This document shows, piece by piece, positions 15,178 through 22,099 of a stretch of DNA of 25,537 bases. The stretch is taken from NCBI GenBank assembly GCA_003452965.1, contig DMMW01000041.1, forward strand, positions 5,268 to 30,804. The letters run 5' to 3'. Under the pieces are notes generated by a model. That model worked only from the letters and a program-made list of their open reading frames with translations, did not search any database and was not told the DNA's origin. Both the position numbers and the translations under genes were made by a program. Origin of the DNA: Elusimicrobiota bacterium (lineage in GTDB: Bacteria; Elusimicrobiota; UBA8919). Positions within the stretch are counted from its first letter, which is position 1; every line of letters starts with the position of its first letter.

Positions 15178-16456
15178 CGGAATAGTTTGTGATCCATCAA
15201 ATAAATTTGAAAAAAAAGCGGATATCCTGATAGAAAATGGAAAAATAGTAAATATAAGTATAAAATCCAAGAAGCGCAAATTAAATGCAAAAATAATTGA
15301 TGCAAAAGGGAAATATGTGGTTCCGGGTTTGATTGATATGCATACTCATCTAAGGGAACCCGGCAGAGAAGATGAGGAGACAATAAAGACAGGTACCCGT
15401 GCGGCTGCGATGGGCGGATTTACAACCGTATGTTCTATGCCTAATACCCAGCCGGTAATTGACTCAGTATCAGGTGTAAAATTTATATTAACAACTGCAA
15501 AAAATGAAGGAATCGTCAATGTTTTCCCAATAGGTGCAATAACAAAAGGCAGTAATGGCTTGGAACTTGCAGAAATTGGAAAAATGAAAGGTGCCGGAAT
15601 TATTGCAATATCTGACGATGGCAAATCAGTAATGAATGCAATAATAATGAGACGTGCTTTGGAATACAGTAAAATGTTTGGTCTTCCCGTAATTTCTCAT
15701 TGTGAAGATATGAACCTTTCTGCAAACGGGGAAATTAATGAAGGATATATTTCTACTGTATTAGGTTTAAAAGGCATACCAAGACAGGCAGAAGAAATAA
15801 TGGTTGCAAGGGATATCGCGTTGACAGAGTTAACCGATGGTAAACTTCATATTGCCCATATGAGTACGGCTCGTTCGGTAGAATTAGTCAGGAATGCAAA
15901 AAAAAGGGGAATAAAAGTTACTGCTGAGACCGCACCGCATTACTTTTCACTTACTGATGAAGAAATTAAAAACACCGATTATAATACTAATACAAAAATG
16001 AATCCGCCGTTAAGAACGATTGATGATATAAATGCTATTTGCAAAGGACTTTCTGACGGGACTATTGATTGCATCGCATCTGACCATGCACCGCATTTGA
16101 TTGAAGAAAAAGAACAAGAATTTAGAGTGGCGCCTTTTGGAATAATTGGACTGGAAACGATGCTTCCTTTAATAATAACTAAGCTTGTAAACGAAAAAGT
16201 AATTTCTTTTAGGGAAGTTATTGCTAAACTTACTTGTAATCCGGCAAAAATACTTGGACTGCGTAAAGGAACGCTTTCAGTCGGTAGCGATGCGGATGTC
16301 ACTATCATAGATTCTAAACAAACAAAAACAATAGAAAAGTTTGAATCAAAATGCAAAAACTCTCCTTTTATAGGAAAAGAACTTACCGGTTTTGCAACTA
16401 CAACGATTGTTTCAGGCAAAGTAGTAATGGATGGAGGAAAAATTGTATCAGATTGA
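15158..16456 (+). CDS. pyrC: Dihydroorotase (type I)
   Basis: Cyclises carbamoyl aspartate to dihydroorotate. Metal-site features of a class I amidohydrolase are visible: DMHTHLREPG with His62 and His64, SDDGKSV with Asp154, HCED with His181, IAHMST with His234, and ASDHAPH with Asp309. The substrate-binding region TAETAPHY...MNPPLR also matches. I chose the GTG at 15158 because GGAGG (15148-15152) lies five bases upstream and the sequence KLLILNG is the usual N-terminus; earlier starts would add residues read inside pyrB. The protein is then 432 residues. The gene overlaps pyrB by 20 bases and pyrK by 14, which suggests coupled translation. Confidence 0.96.
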   Translation: MKLLILNGIVCDPSNKFEKKADILIENGKIVNISIKSKKRKLNAKIIDAKGKYVVPGLIDMHTHLREPGREDEETIKTGTRAAAMGGFTTVCSMPNTQPVIDSVSGVKFILTTAKNEGIVNVFPIGAITKGSNGLELAEIGKMKGAGIIAISDDGKSVMNAIIMRRALEYSKMFGLPVISHCEDMNLSANGEINEGYISTVLGLKGIPRQAEEIMVARDIALTELTDGKLHIAHMSTARSVELVRNAKKRGIKVTAETAPHYFSLTDEEIKNTDYNTNTKMNPPLRTIDDINAICKGLSDGTIDCIASDHAPHLIEEKEQEFRVAPFGIIGLETMLPLIITKLVNEKVISFREVIAKLTCNPAKILGLRKGTLSVGSDADVTIIDSKQTKTIEKFESKCKNSPFIGKELTGFATTTIVSGKVVMDGGKIVSD

Positions 16457-17330
16457 CTGTAAGGTAGTTAGTAATAAAAAATTCTCGGATAAATATTTTC
16501 TTATAACTTTCAACGGTTCTAAAATAGCAAAATCATCCAAACCGGGGCAATTTATAATGATAAAAATAGATTCCGGGAAGATATTTGTAAGAAGACCGTT
16601 CAGCATCTGCAAAACAGATAAAAATACATTCAATGTTCTTTATAAGGTTGTAGGATGCGGTACGGAAGAACTATCAAAAAAGAAATCTATTGATATTTTA
16701 AATATAATCGGTCCTCTTGGAAATGGTTATAAATATCCTATTTTAGAAATAAACAAAATACCTATTCTGGTAGCAGGCGGTACCGGAGTGGCTTCACTCC
16801 TTTTTTTTGCCCAAAAAATAAAAGAAAAAAATAAATCTATTAAACCTGTTGTATTTATAGGTGCAAAAAACAAAAAAGAAGTGTTGCAAAAAAATGAATA
16901 TGAAAAACTTGGTTGTAAGGTAATTGTCTCTACAGAAGACGGTTCAATGGGGAAAAAGGGGCTTATTTCTAATTTACTGTCATTATATTTAAAAGAATGT
17001 TGTCTGAATCAAGTATCTGCTATATATTCATGCGGTCCAAAAGCAATGCTGAAAGAAGTTTCTAAAATTGCAGAGAAAAATGGTGTTCAATGTTTTGTTT
17101 CTTTAGAAGAATATATGGTTTGCGGAATAGGGACCTGTATGGGATGCGTAATCCGCCTGCGCCAAGGCTACGGCGGACAAGTAGAGTTCAAAGTTACCGC
17201 CACTTCCGCCACTGAGACATCGGCGGACAAGGAACCGTTGGCGGGCAGGTATAGTTTAGGACAGGGATTTGAATATAAGTCGGTTTGTAAGGATGGTCCG
17301 GTATTTAACGCAAAAGATATAATATGGTGA
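16443..17330 (+). CDS. pyrK: Dihydroorotate dehydrogenase electron-transfer subunit PyrK with in-frame repeat insertion
   Basis: Passes electrons from class 1B PyrD to NAD through FAD and a 2Fe-2S cluster. From the TTG at 16443, which has GGAGGA at 16433-16438, the protein has 295 residues; ATG 16431 would add four but lacks a ribosome site. The FAD motif RRPFSI is at 50-55, the NAD-binding AGGTGVAS at 111-118, and YSCGP near 195-199. Cluster cysteines are Cys227, Cys232, Cys235 (CGIGTCMGC) and Cys282 (VCKDGPVF). Usually about 12-15 residues separate the third and fourth cysteines, but here there are 46. The extra stretch, from RLRQGYGG to RYSLGQG, is encoded by GC-rich palindromic repeats (17152-17250) also found in gaps of this window. 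The frame stays open and the C-terminus is normal, so the gene may still work. The family is certain, activity is not. Confidence 0.93.
   Translation: MYQIDCKVVSNKKFSDKYFLITFNGSKIAKSSKPGQFIMIKIDSGKIFVRRPFSICKTDKNTFNVLYKVVGCGTEELSKKKSIDILNIIGPLGNGYKYPILEINKIPILVAGGTGVASLLFFAQKIKEKNKSIKPVVFIGAKNKKEVLQKNEYEKLGCKVIVSTEDGSMGKKGLISNLLSLYLKECCLNQVSAIYSCGPKAMLKEVSKIAEKNGVQCFVSLEEYMVCGIGTCMGCVIRLRQGYGGQVEFKVTATSATETSADKEPLAGRYSLGQGFEYKSVCKDGPVFNAKDIIW
17152..17250 (+). repeat. Family A palindromic repeat (copy 4) inside the pyrK coding sequence
   Basis: 17196-17250 shares CCGCCACTTCCGCCACT, CGGCGGACA, GGAACC and TTGGCGGGCAGG with the copies at 5091 and 9177. Just before it, 17152-17177 is a second palindrome (TCCGCC ... 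GGCGGA) encoding RLRQGYGG. Together they add about 38 codons with no frameshift or stop. From memory, peptides such as LRQGYGGQ recur in predicted proteins of some candidate-phylum genomes, which would fit a mobile in-frame repeat. Confidence 0.82.
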
Positions 17331-17715
17331 AAAAGATAGATAAAAGCAAAGCAATACTTGGCTCAAGGACAGCAAAAGGTGGATTTGCGAACGAAAAAGC
17401 TATTTGCAGGAAATTCAATAATTGGAAAGATGATTCGGTTGCAAAAGAATGGTTGGAAATTATGGGATACAGTGTTAAAAGTATTGATTCTGTAACCGCA
17501 ATTCAAATTCCTACAAGAATAAAAAAAGAAAATGTACTTAAATTTAATGTTACTGAAAAAGATTACGATGAATTTGTAAGGTATAAAAAAGCTGATGCAC
17601 AGATTAGAATAACAATTAAAATAGGGAATATTCTTAAAATTGAAAATTTATCACTTAAAAAAGCAAATTCCGATGCAGATTTTAATCAAATTGATAAAAG
17701 AAAGGTTGATTTCTA
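17324..17715 (+). pseudogene. Type II restriction endonuclease, 5' part (split by IS element)
   Basis: First 131 codons of a probable restriction endonuclease. After about 110 residues, KKADAQIRI (Asp91) and IENLSLKK (Glu107, Ser110, Lys112) are placed like a PD-(D/E)xK nuclease core. The IS begins in the middle of the Tyr131 codon; past that point the frame reads into IS sequence and stops at 17746. Removing the IS and one copy of the TCTA duplication joins this part in frame to 18943-19396, giving a 281-residue protein reading KVDFYQQMWGFDDE across the junction. The start ATG overlaps the end of pyrK by 7 bases. The downstream partner methyltransferase supports the assignment. The recognition site cannot be read from sequence. 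Confidence 0.75.
17712..17715 (+). repeat. Target-site duplication TCTA (left)
   Basis: TCTA directly precedes the IS left end (TGACCCC...), and the same four bases directly follow its right end at 18939-18942. Four-base duplications are typical of IS407-group insertions. Confidence 0.85.
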
Positions 17716-17745
17716 TGACCCCACCCCCGAAAACTGTACCAGTTG
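17716..17745 (+). repeat. IS left terminal inverted repeat
   Basis: Starts TGACCCCACCCCCG and ends ACCAGTTG. About 20 of 30 positions match the reverse complement of the right end. Confidence 0.8.
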
Positions 17746-17791
17746 AAATTAGAGTTTAGAAATGGTAAACTAAACTCATGGGGGTATGGTT

Positions 17792-18058
17792 ATGAAACAG
17801 GGCAGGTACAAGGAAGAGCAGATTATCGGGATATTAAAGGAAGCAGAAGCCGGCATAAAGATAGATGAATTGTGCCGTAAATATGGCGTTAGCGATGCGA
17901 CATATTACAACTGGAAAGCGAAATATGGCGGATTAAGTATAAGTGAAGCGAAAAGGTTGAAATCACTTGAAGACGAGAATCGGCGGTTAAAACATATAGT
18001 AGCGGATTTAACGCTTGATAACGCAGCATTGAAATCGGTAATCTCAAAAAACTTCTAA
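17792..18058 (+). CDS. IS3-family transposase OrfA
   Basis: DNA-binding half of the transposase, 88 residues from ATG 17792 (MKQGRYKEEQI). A helix-turn-helix occupies roughly residues 7-45 (EEQIIGILKEAEAG...LCRKYGVSDATYYNWKAKYGG), followed by a leucine-zipper-like helix (LEDENRRLKHIVADLTLDN) used for dimerisation in this family. ATG 17786 is also in frame, but GGGG at 17781-17784 is better spaced for 17792. The gene ends SKNF-stop just after a slippery A AAA AAC, so some ribosomes should shift into orfB. The sequence style (RYKEEQI..., KYGGLSISE) is that of the IS407 group. Confidence 0.93.
   Translation: MKQGRYKEEQIIGILKEAEAGIKIDELCRKYGVSDATYYNWKAKYGGLSISEAKRLKSLEDENRRLKHIVADLTLDNAALKSVISKNF
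18046..18052 (+). other. Programmed -1 frameshift site of the IS
   Basis: A AAA AAC lies in the orfA frame four codons before its stop. Slipping back one base moves ribosomes into the orfB frame (LLKPEVKRKA...), giving an OrfAB fusion, the active transposase of IS3 elements. Confidence 0.8.
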
Positions 18059-18066
18059 AGCCCGAA

Positions 18067-18933
18067 GTGAAGAGGAAGGCAACAGATTACATAGAGAGTA
18101 ACTTTGGGCTGAGTGAAAGGCGAGCGTGCAGAGTAATAGGAATACACCGTTCTACAATGCAGTATGAGCAACATAGGCAAGATGACGGAGAGATACGGGA
18201 GAGCTTAAAGGAACTGGCAAAGAAATATAGGAAGTATGGCTGTATACGGTTGCATATAAAATTAAAACGGGAAGGATACAAGGTAAACCATAAGAAAATA
18301 GAGCGGATATATCGGGAAGAGAAACTGCAGATATACAATAGGAAGAAAAAGAAGAGAGCGGCCGTGCAGAGGGTTAAATTGGCGTCAGCGACAAGACGGA
18401 ATGAGCGGTGGTCTATGGATTTCATACATGATAGTTTAAGTACCGGCCGCAGATTTAAGAATTTTACATTAGTCGATGATTTTACGAAGGTGTGCCCAGT
18501 GATATACACGGATACTTCAATAACCGGCAAAAAGGTTGTAGAAGAACTTGATAAATTGAAAGAGACGATAGGATTACCTAAAGAAATAACTGTGGACAAT
18601 GGACCCGAGTTCATAAGCAACGCACTGGATGAATGGGCATACAAAAACAATGTTATGCTTTATTTCATTGAGCCGGGAAGACCGACAGAGAATCCGTTTA
18701 TAGAAAGTTTTAACGGGAAATTCAGGGATGAATGCCTCAGTATGCATTGGTTTTTGAGTATTCCGCATGCGAGGGAATTGATTGAACAGTGGCGGATTGA
18801 ATATAATACGGAAAGACCGCATAGTTCATTGAAATATATGACACCATCAGAATTTGTGGCACAATTAAATGAAAAAACAATTGCGGGTTCTTTACAAAAC
18901 ACTAACTTACAACTGGCACATATAACGGGGTAG
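18067..18933 (+). CDS. IS3-family transposase OrfB (DDE integrase domain)
   Basis: Catalytic half, 288 residues from GTG 18067, mostly produced as the -1 fusion with OrfA. An HTH_21-like region (KYRKYGCIRLHIKLKREGY) is at about 53-71. The retroviral-integrase-like domain has Asp118 in WSMDFIHD, Asp177 in TVDNGPEF and Glu213 in PFIESFNGKFRDECL, with 35 residues between the last two, the classic DD35E spacing. The C-terminus has the typical YNTERPHSSLKYMTPSEF. All catalytic residues are present and the frame is intact. Confidence 0.95.
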   Translation: MKRKATDYIESNFGLSERRACRVIGIHRSTMQYEQHRQDDGEIRESLKELAKKYRKYGCIRLHIKLKREGYKVNHKKIERIYREEKLQIYNRKKKKRAAVQRVKLASATRRNERWSMDFIHDSLSTGRRFKNFTLVDDFTKVCPVIYTDTSITGKKVVEELDKLKETIGLPKEITVDNGPEFISNALDEWAYKNNVMLYFIEPGRPTENPFIESFNGKFRDECLSMHWFLSIPHARELIEQWRIEYNTERPHSSLKYMTPSEFVAQLNEKTIAGSLQNTNLQLAHITG

Positions 18934-18938
18934 AGTCA
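18910..18938 (+). repeat. IS right terminal inverted repeat
   Basis: CAACTGG ... GGGGTAGAGTCA, the imperfect reverse complement of the left end. It overlaps the last codons and stop of orfB. Confidence 0.8.
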
Positions 18939-18942
18939 TCTA
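18939..18942 (+). repeat. Target-site duplication TCTA (right)
   Basis: Second copy of the four bases at 17712-17715, directly after the IS right end. Confidence 0.85.
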
Positions 18943-19396
18943 TCAGCAAATGTGGGGGTTTGATGATGAAATTGCAAATTGGTTAAAATTATTTACTGGT
19001 GAATATTCACCAAAAACTGTAAGATTAAATATTAAATTGAGAGATAAAAGAAGAGTTTTTTTAGACGAGATACCAATAAATATACAAAACAAAATAGTGG
19101 AATTTTTTAGAGCTAACAAGATTTTAATAATAAGTGATATTATTAAAGGTCGTGGTGGTTTATCGGCAAACTGGATGTTGGTAACTCGCTTTTATAAAAA
19201 AGATAAAATAACTTCTTGGATTTTGAAAGATATAAATACTGTAATGAATTTTTATGGCAAAGGGGATGTTGTTATATCACCAAAGGGAAGTCTAAATATA
19301 GGTAGATTAAGTTTCCAAAGAAAAGGCGGAACCCCAGATCCGACAAAACTTCAATTTAAGTTTAAACCCTGTGAATTATTTATTTTAGAGGGATAA
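18943..19396 (+). pseudogene. Type II restriction endonuclease, 3' part (split by IS element)
   Basis: Last 150 codons of the endonuclease, in frame with the 5' part once the IS is removed. Read alone, an ATG at 18950 opens a 148-residue frame (MWGFDDE...), but it has no ribosome site and lacks the candidate catalytic core, so a functional protein is unlikely. Conserved-looking stretches include LKLFTGEYSP, RRVFLDEIP, SDIIKGRGGLSANWMLV, NFYGKGDVVISPKGSL and QRKGGTPDPTKLQFK, a pattern I associate with type II restriction endonucleases. Its stop overlaps the methyltransferase start by one base (TAATG), showing the two were built as a translationally coupled pair. Confidence 0.72.
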
Positions 19397-20205
19397 TGAA
19401 TAATAATAAAGTTTATTTAGGAGATTGCATTGAAATAATGAAAGGATTACCAAATAATTCTATTGATTTGGTATTTGCTGATCCACCTTTTAATATAGGT
19501 TTAAAATATGACAATTATAACGATAAGCGTTCATATAATGATTATTATGAATGGTCAGAACAATGGATTAAAGAGACTCATAGAATATTAAAGAATAATG
19601 GTTCTATTTATATTGCTATTGGGGATGAATTTGCAGCAGAAGTAAAGATTATTTTACAAAAAGCAGGTTTTTATTTTAGGAATTGGATTGTTTGGTATTA
19701 TACTTTTGGACAGAATCAAAGAAAAAAATTTAATCGTTCACATACACATATTTTATATTTTACAAAAGATAAAGAGAAGTTTATATTTAATGGTGATGAG
19801 ATTAGAATTCCTTCAGCAAGACAAATGTTATATAATGATAAAAGGGCACATCCTAAAGGTAAAATACCTGATGACATTTGGGAATATTCGAGAGTATGCG
19901 GTACTTTCAAGGAACGACTTGGAGATCATCCCTGTCAAATGCCTGAAAGTTTATTAGAGAGAATTATTAAGACAAGTTCTAATATTGGGGATATAGTTTT
20001 AGATCCATTTGGTGGAACAGGAACAACAGCATTTGTTGCTAAGAAATTGAAAAGAAACTATATAACAATGGATATATCAAAAAAATATTATGATGTTATT
20101 GAGAAGCGGTTAAAAGGACAAACAGAAGAAATAAAAAGAAATTCAAATCATACACATAGAGAGATAAATAGGAATTTAACATTATTTGAATTTGAAAATG
20201 TGTAA
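19396..20205 (+). CDS. DNA methyltransferase (N6-adenine or N4-cytosine, beta class) of a type II R-M system
   Basis: Modifies DNA bases using S-adenosylmethionine. Catalytic motif IV DPPF is at 29-32 and comes before the SAM-binding motif I DPFGGTGTT at 203-211, the order of beta-class enzymes. HPCQMPESL (178-186) is the motif X-like segment. DPPF fits amino-methylation of adenine or cytosine, not C5. At 269 residues it is compact, without the C-terminal extension of CcrM/HinfI enzymes. An AGAGGGA ribosome site lies upstream, and the start overlaps the endonuclease stop by one base. Because the endonuclease is interrupted, this is now an orphan methyltransferase that should still protect against the original enzyme. 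Confidence 0.9.
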   Translation: MNNNKVYLGDCIEIMKGLPNNSIDLVFADPPFNIGLKYDNYNDKRSYNDYYEWSEQWIKETHRILKNNGSIYIAIGDEFAAEVKIILQKAGFYFRNWIVWYYTFGQNQRKKFNRSHTHILYFTKDKEKFIFNGDEIRIPSARQMLYNDKRAHPKGKIPDDIWEYSRVCGTFKERLGDHPCQMPESLLERIIKTSSNIGDIVLDPFGGTGTTAFVAKKLKRNYITMDISKKYYDVIEKRLKGQTEEIKRNSNHTHREINRNLTLFEFENV

Positions 20206-20249
20206 TTTTGTTGTTCATTGAAATATTTAATTCCGAAAAGGAGGTGGTT

Positions 20250-20306
20250 ATGTCCGCTAAATTTTTGGAAGTCCCTAAAATCGGTTCTAGTCAAATATCT
20301 AATTAG
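20250..20306 (+). CDS. Possible 18-residue leader peptide
   Basis: ATG at 20250 is preceded by AAAAGGAGGTGG (20237-20248), the strongest Shine-Dalgarno sequence in the whole window, and the frame (MSAKFLEVPKIGSSQISN) ends at TAG 20304-20306 inside a palindrome. The peptide matches nothing I know. A strong ribosome site feeding an 18-codon frame before a folded region resembles translational attenuators, but chance is possible. Confidence 0.4.
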   Translation: MSAKFLEVPKIGSSQISN

Positions 20307-20461
20307 ATAGTTATTTGTTAGGGACAAAGAAAAAAACCATGGGAACAAGTTTTTGACAACCTTTTAAGAATAACTCTCGTCCTCGTTACGACGCTAAACC
20401 AACGTAAGAGACTCTTATTAAGCGTCATTATAGTTTAGATATTTGGACTATCTTTAAAAGG
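20271..20461 (+). ncRNA. Candidate structured RNA between methyltransferase and membrane-protein gene
   Basis: The 304-base gap 20206-20509 holds no long frame on either strand but several nested pairings: GTCCCTAA (20271-20278) with TTAGGGAC (20318-20325), enclosing CAAAT/ATTTG (20292-20296/20313-20317) and ATCTAA/TTAGAT (20297-20308). Then CCTTTTAA (20360-20367) pairs with TTAAAAGG (20454-20461) and encloses GACGCT/AGCGTC (20390-20395/20421-20426) and ATAGT/ACTAT (20430-20434/20447-20451). This layout is a hairpin followed by a multibranched domain. I cannot assign it to a known RNA class. The remainder (20462-20509) is unassigned. Confidence 0.45.
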
Positions 20462-20509
20462 GACTTGTGTAAGGTGAAATAACTAATAAAAACCGAAAGC
20501 CTTTCAGCC

Positions 20510-21259
20510 ATGGGGAAAATAAATAGTAATAATAAAATGAAAAAGATAATAGAATTAGTTAATTGTTTTTCAACTATAGTATTAGCTCTGGCTACAATAG
20601 TTTTAGCAAACTATACAACAAAATTGTATCAGATAAATAAGGAATTAGTTAAAACTACTAAAACTTATTCAGATACTACTATTACAATAGCAAAATTTAA
20701 TGAGGAATACGTTAGTACAACTAAAGATTTAGTGAACACTTCTAAAGATCAATTAAATTTTATGTATAAACAATGGGAGTATGAAAATAGTCCTCACATA
20801 ATAGCCGATTATTCTGTTCATAATGCTGGCGTTGGTAATTATTTTTTAGGAATATATTTAAAAAATTATGGTAAGGGTGTTGGCCATAGTGTTAAGTATA
20901 AGATAAACGAACCATTTTATAAGGAAGGGACAGTAGCAAATATTTATAATGGACAGGAATATTTGATATGGAATGGTAATATTATGAATATATTAGAATC
21001 TAGAAAGAATGGTGCTAAGTTAAAAGTAGATATATCATATAATTTTGAAAATTTAATCAAAACTGAAATTTTTGAATATCAGATTGATAAAATAACATCG
21101 AAAGCTCGAAATATTACAGATATTTATAATGTGTTAGGAAATATTGAAAAAAGTCTTAGCGGTCAATATCCGGACTTACCATTTAGTATTAGTGGTAGAT
21201 TAAATAGTATTAATCAGAATATTGAAAAAATTGAGAAGAAAATTGGAAATAAACAATGA
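20510..21259 (+). CDS. Membrane-anchored protein of unknown function
   Basis: I do not recognise a family. The 249 residues start with a short basic segment, then one hydrophobic helix at about 14-34 (ELVNCFSTIVLALATIVLANY). A helical, Thr/Lys-rich stretch (about 40-90) follows, likely coiled. Next is a beta-rich domain with YLKNYGKGVGHSVKYKINE, a pattern seen in many uncharacterised single-span proteins. The C-terminus is again helical (INQNIEKIEKKIGNK). Topology is probably inside-to-outside or a tethered cytoplasmic domain; the sequence does not decide. No ribosome site precedes ATG 20510; ATG 20537 is an alternative, also without one. Its stop overlaps the pyrD start (ATGA). It lies with the restriction-modification genes, so a defence link is possible but unproven. 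Confidence 0.75.
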   Translation: MGKINSNNKMKKIIELVNCFSTIVLALATIVLANYTTKLYQINKELVKTTKTYSDTTITIAKFNEEYVSTTKDLVNTSKDQLNFMYKQWEYENSPHIIADYSVHNAGVGNYFLGIYLKNYGKGVGHSVKYKINEPFYKEGTVANIYNGQEYLIWNGNIMNILESRKNGAKLKVDISYNFENLIKTEIFEYQIDKITSKARNITDIYNVLGNIEKSLSGQYPDLPFSISGRLNSINQNIEKIEKKIGNKQ

Positions 21260-22086
21260 ATTTTATAAAAATAGGCAGTATAAAATTAAAGAATCCGGTG
21301 ATGGTAGCGTCAGGAACTTTCGGTTACGGAATTGAATGTAAGGATTTAGTTGATTTAGATAAACTTGGTGCGATAATAACAAAAACAATTACATTAAAAC
21401 CACGACTGGGCAATCCGCAACCGAGAACTTTTGAACTTCCTTATGGAATTATAAATACAATCGGCTTGCAAAACGTCGGGGTGGAAAAGTTTTTATCCGA
21501 AAAATTGCCTGAATTAAAAGGAATTACGAAAACGCCGGTAATTGTAAGCATTGCGGGAGAAAAGCTATCAGAATATGCGGAGGTTGCCAACATATTGGAT
21601 AAAGAAAAAATATCAGGTATTGAAATGAATATTTCCTGCCCGAATGTTAAAGGAAGTATCATTTCTAAATGTAAAACCGATACTTATAATGTTGTAAAAT
21701 TAGTAAGGAAAAAAACTAAACATACATTGATTGTGAAACTTTCACCGGATGTTACGGACATTTTGGAAATAGCAAAATCAGCAGAAAGTGCCGGTGCCGA
21801 TGCAGTTTCATTGATAAATACAGTGCCTGCGTTATTTCATAAAAATGGGAATATTGTCCTTGGCGGGTTGTCAGGTTCCTGCATAAAACATATCGCACTT
21901 AGAAAAATCTATGAAGTAGCAAAATTTTTAAAAATACCGGTAATTGGTATCGGCGGAATAATGAATGTTGAAGACGCTTTAGAGTTTTTCAAAGCAGGTG
22001 CGATAGCTGTACAGGTTGGTACAGGAAATTTTATTGACCCACAAATTCCTATAAAAATAATTAAGGGTCTTAATACATCTGTGTAA
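21256..22086 (+). CDS. pyrD: Dihydroorotate dehydrogenase class 1B catalytic subunit
   Basis: Oxidises dihydroorotate to orotate with FMN and hands electrons to PyrK. Class 1 features are visible: VMVASGTFGYG at 15-25, the NTIGLQNVG substrate loop at 67-75, catalytic Cys128 in MNISCPN (124-130, cysteine as in class 1), VKLSPDV at 160-166, LINT at 186-189, and GIGGI...ALEF, VGTGNF for FMN phosphate. At 276 residues it is short compared with the usual 300-310: about six residues are missing between LINT and GGLSG, and the usual GGLSGPAIKP reads GGLSGSCIKH. It overlaps the unknown membrane-protein gene by 4 bases (ATGA). It would normally follow pyrK directly but is separated by the 3.9-kb insert. 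Confidence 0.94.
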   Translation: MNFIKIGSIKLKNPVMVASGTFGYGIECKDLVDLDKLGAIITKTITLKPRLGNPQPRTFELPYGIINTIGLQNVGVEKFLSEKLPELKGITKTPVIVSIAGEKLSEYAEVANILDKEKISGIEMNISCPNVKGSIISKCKTDTYNVVKLVRKKTKHTLIVKLSPDVTDILEIAKSAESAGADAVSLINTVPALFHKNGNIVLGGLSGSCIKHIALRKIYEVAKFLKIPVIGIGGIMNVEDALEFFKAGAIAVQVGTGNFIDPQIPIKIIKGLNTSV

Positions 22087-22099
22087 TCTTGCATACGAA

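Larger units (their letters stand above)
17716..18938 (+). mobile_element. Complete IS3-family insertion sequence (IS407-group-like), 1223 bp
   Basis: The element begins with TGACCCC and ends with AGAGTCA, the TG...CA ends of IS3 elements. Left terminal repeat 17716-17745 and right terminal repeat 18910-18938 are imperfect inverted copies; both include CAACTGG-type and CCCC blocks. TCTA duplications flank it. It carries orfA and orfB in the -1 arrangement with an A AAA AAC slippery site and an intact DDE triad, so it may be active or recently active. It interrupts a restriction endonuclease gene in the sense orientation. Confidence 0.93.

Noticed and set aside
17152..17250. Sequencing error or frameshift in pyrK
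   Set aside because: The frame is continuous through the repeat and the fourth cysteine and C-terminus are intact, so an in-frame insertion explains it better.
20206..20509. Group I or group II intron, or tmRNA/SRP/RNase P RNA
   Set aside because: Some words (GATATTTGGACTAT) recall a group I core, but the P/Q/R/S elements and a split host gene are absent; hallmark sequences of the other RNAs are not present.
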